Source: an uncultured Oscillospiraceae bacterium
Lineage (GTDB): Bacteria; Bacillota; Clostridia; Oscillospirales; Oscillospiraceae
Length of the DNA: 6,444 bases
Direction: 5' to 3'
Assembly (NCBI GenBank): GCA_900769835.1
Contig: CAAGIE010000152.1
Span: forward strand, 1 to 6,444
The first letter of the stretch is position 1. Every line of letters begins with the position of its first letter. Below are positions 6,063-6,444 of this stretch, piece after piece. The notes beneath the pieces were generated by a model that ran no database searches, was not told the DNA's origin, and saw only the letters and a program-made list of their open reading frames with translations. The translations under genes were made by a program, and so were the position numbers.

Positions 6063-6444
6063 TCTTTCGTGGTAAAGGAAATTCTGGGATCCAGCATAGA
6101 CATCAGAACGTCACCCATGATCACTGCGGTAACAGTCAGGAGTGCGTAGAACAATGCCACACCAACGATAACAGAGTTATCGTACTTATTGATTGCTTCG
6201 GTCAGAACGTTACCAACACCGGGCACCAGATACACACGCTCGGTGATGATCGCGCCGGTCATTGCGCCCAGGATGCTTGCGGGAACGCCGTGAGCAATGG
6301 GGATGATCGCATTCTTCAGGATATGCTTACGGAAGATCTCGCCCTCAGACAAACCGCCGCTTCGTGCAAACTTAACATAGTCGGCATTCATCTGGTCGAT
6401 CATATAACGGCGCAGCCACTTCATCAGGTTTGCGATGGAAGGCA
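6056..6444 (-). CDS. oppB: Oligopeptide ABC transporter permease OppB (AmiC-like), 5' part cut by window edge
   Basis: The C-terminal 128 residues of the first channel subunit are present; the frame is open to the window edge, so the gene begins upstream. The fragment opens PSIANLMKWLRRYMIDQMNA, matching the segment before the EAA loop of the OppB family (lRRYMIDELNkDYIkLARAKGLS in relatives). The EAA loop itself reads DYVKFARSGGLSEGEIFRKH, and the next helix is KNAIIPIAHGVPASILGAM. It continues with GAIITERVYLVPGVGNVL, typical of the family (taiiE.if..PGmG), then a last membrane span and DPRISFTTKER before the TGA. The internal Met at 6424 is not the start, because conserved residues precede it. 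Translation of oppC begins 5 bases after the stop, so the two permease subunits are probably made in step. The substrate-binding protein gene is not in view. Confidence 0.94.
   Translation of the reverse strand, partial: PSIANLMKWLRRYMIDQMNADYVKFARSGGLSEGEIFRKHILKNAIIPIAHGVPASILGAMTGAIITERVYLVPGVGNVLTEAINKYDNSVIVGVALFYALLTVTAVIMGDVLMSMLDPRISFTTKER

Overview
All genes in this window lie on the minus strand, so transcription runs from high to low coordinates. Base composition is roughly balanced. The Shine-Dalgarno sites are strong (GAGGTGAT, TAAGGAGGTG, AAGGAGGG), and the transporter proteins resemble the Gram-positive Ami/Opp branch. Together these suggest a Bacillota genome, most likely a gut-type Clostridia (Oscillospirales-like). 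That placement is an inference from style, not from a marker gene.

Region 1 (6444 to 1986) is the distal four genes of an oligopeptide ABC importer operon. In transcription order they are oppB (5' end cut by the window edge), oppC, oppD and oppF. They are packed with an overlap or gaps of 5 to 13 bases, and each has its own Shine-Dalgarno site. OppB and OppC form the membrane channel; OppD and OppF are the paired ATPases. No substrate-binding protein (OppA) is visible. Both ATPases carry all core ATPase motifs but have unusual architectures. OppD holds an insertion of about 235 residues, part of it coiled coil, between Walker A and the Q-loop. OppF carries a C-terminal extension with an acidic linker and two predicted membrane segments. 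Neither has the C-terminal cysteine cluster common in other Opp/Dpp ATPases.

Region 2 (1985 to 1897) is an 89-base gap. It holds a perfect 16-bp inverted repeat with a 4-base loop, probably a terminator or attenuator at the end of the opp operon.

Region 3 (1896 to 1) is a second gene cluster coupled by ATGA start/stop overlaps. Its first gene encodes a single-pass membrane protein of 421 aa whose outer domain looks like a degenerate ApbE (flavin transferase) fold. It is followed by two short chromate-transporter (CHR) family genes, the second cut by the window edge. The two CHR products share the same N-terminal motif and probably work as a two-protein transporter, as known for split short-chain CHR pairs. 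The tight coupling suggests that the ApbE-like protein and the CHR pair act together, but the sequence does not reveal the substrate.

The main points of interest are the two remodelled Opp ATPases and the coupling of a degenerate ApbE-like protein to a split CHR transporter. No tRNA, rRNA, CRISPR or mobile element is visible.
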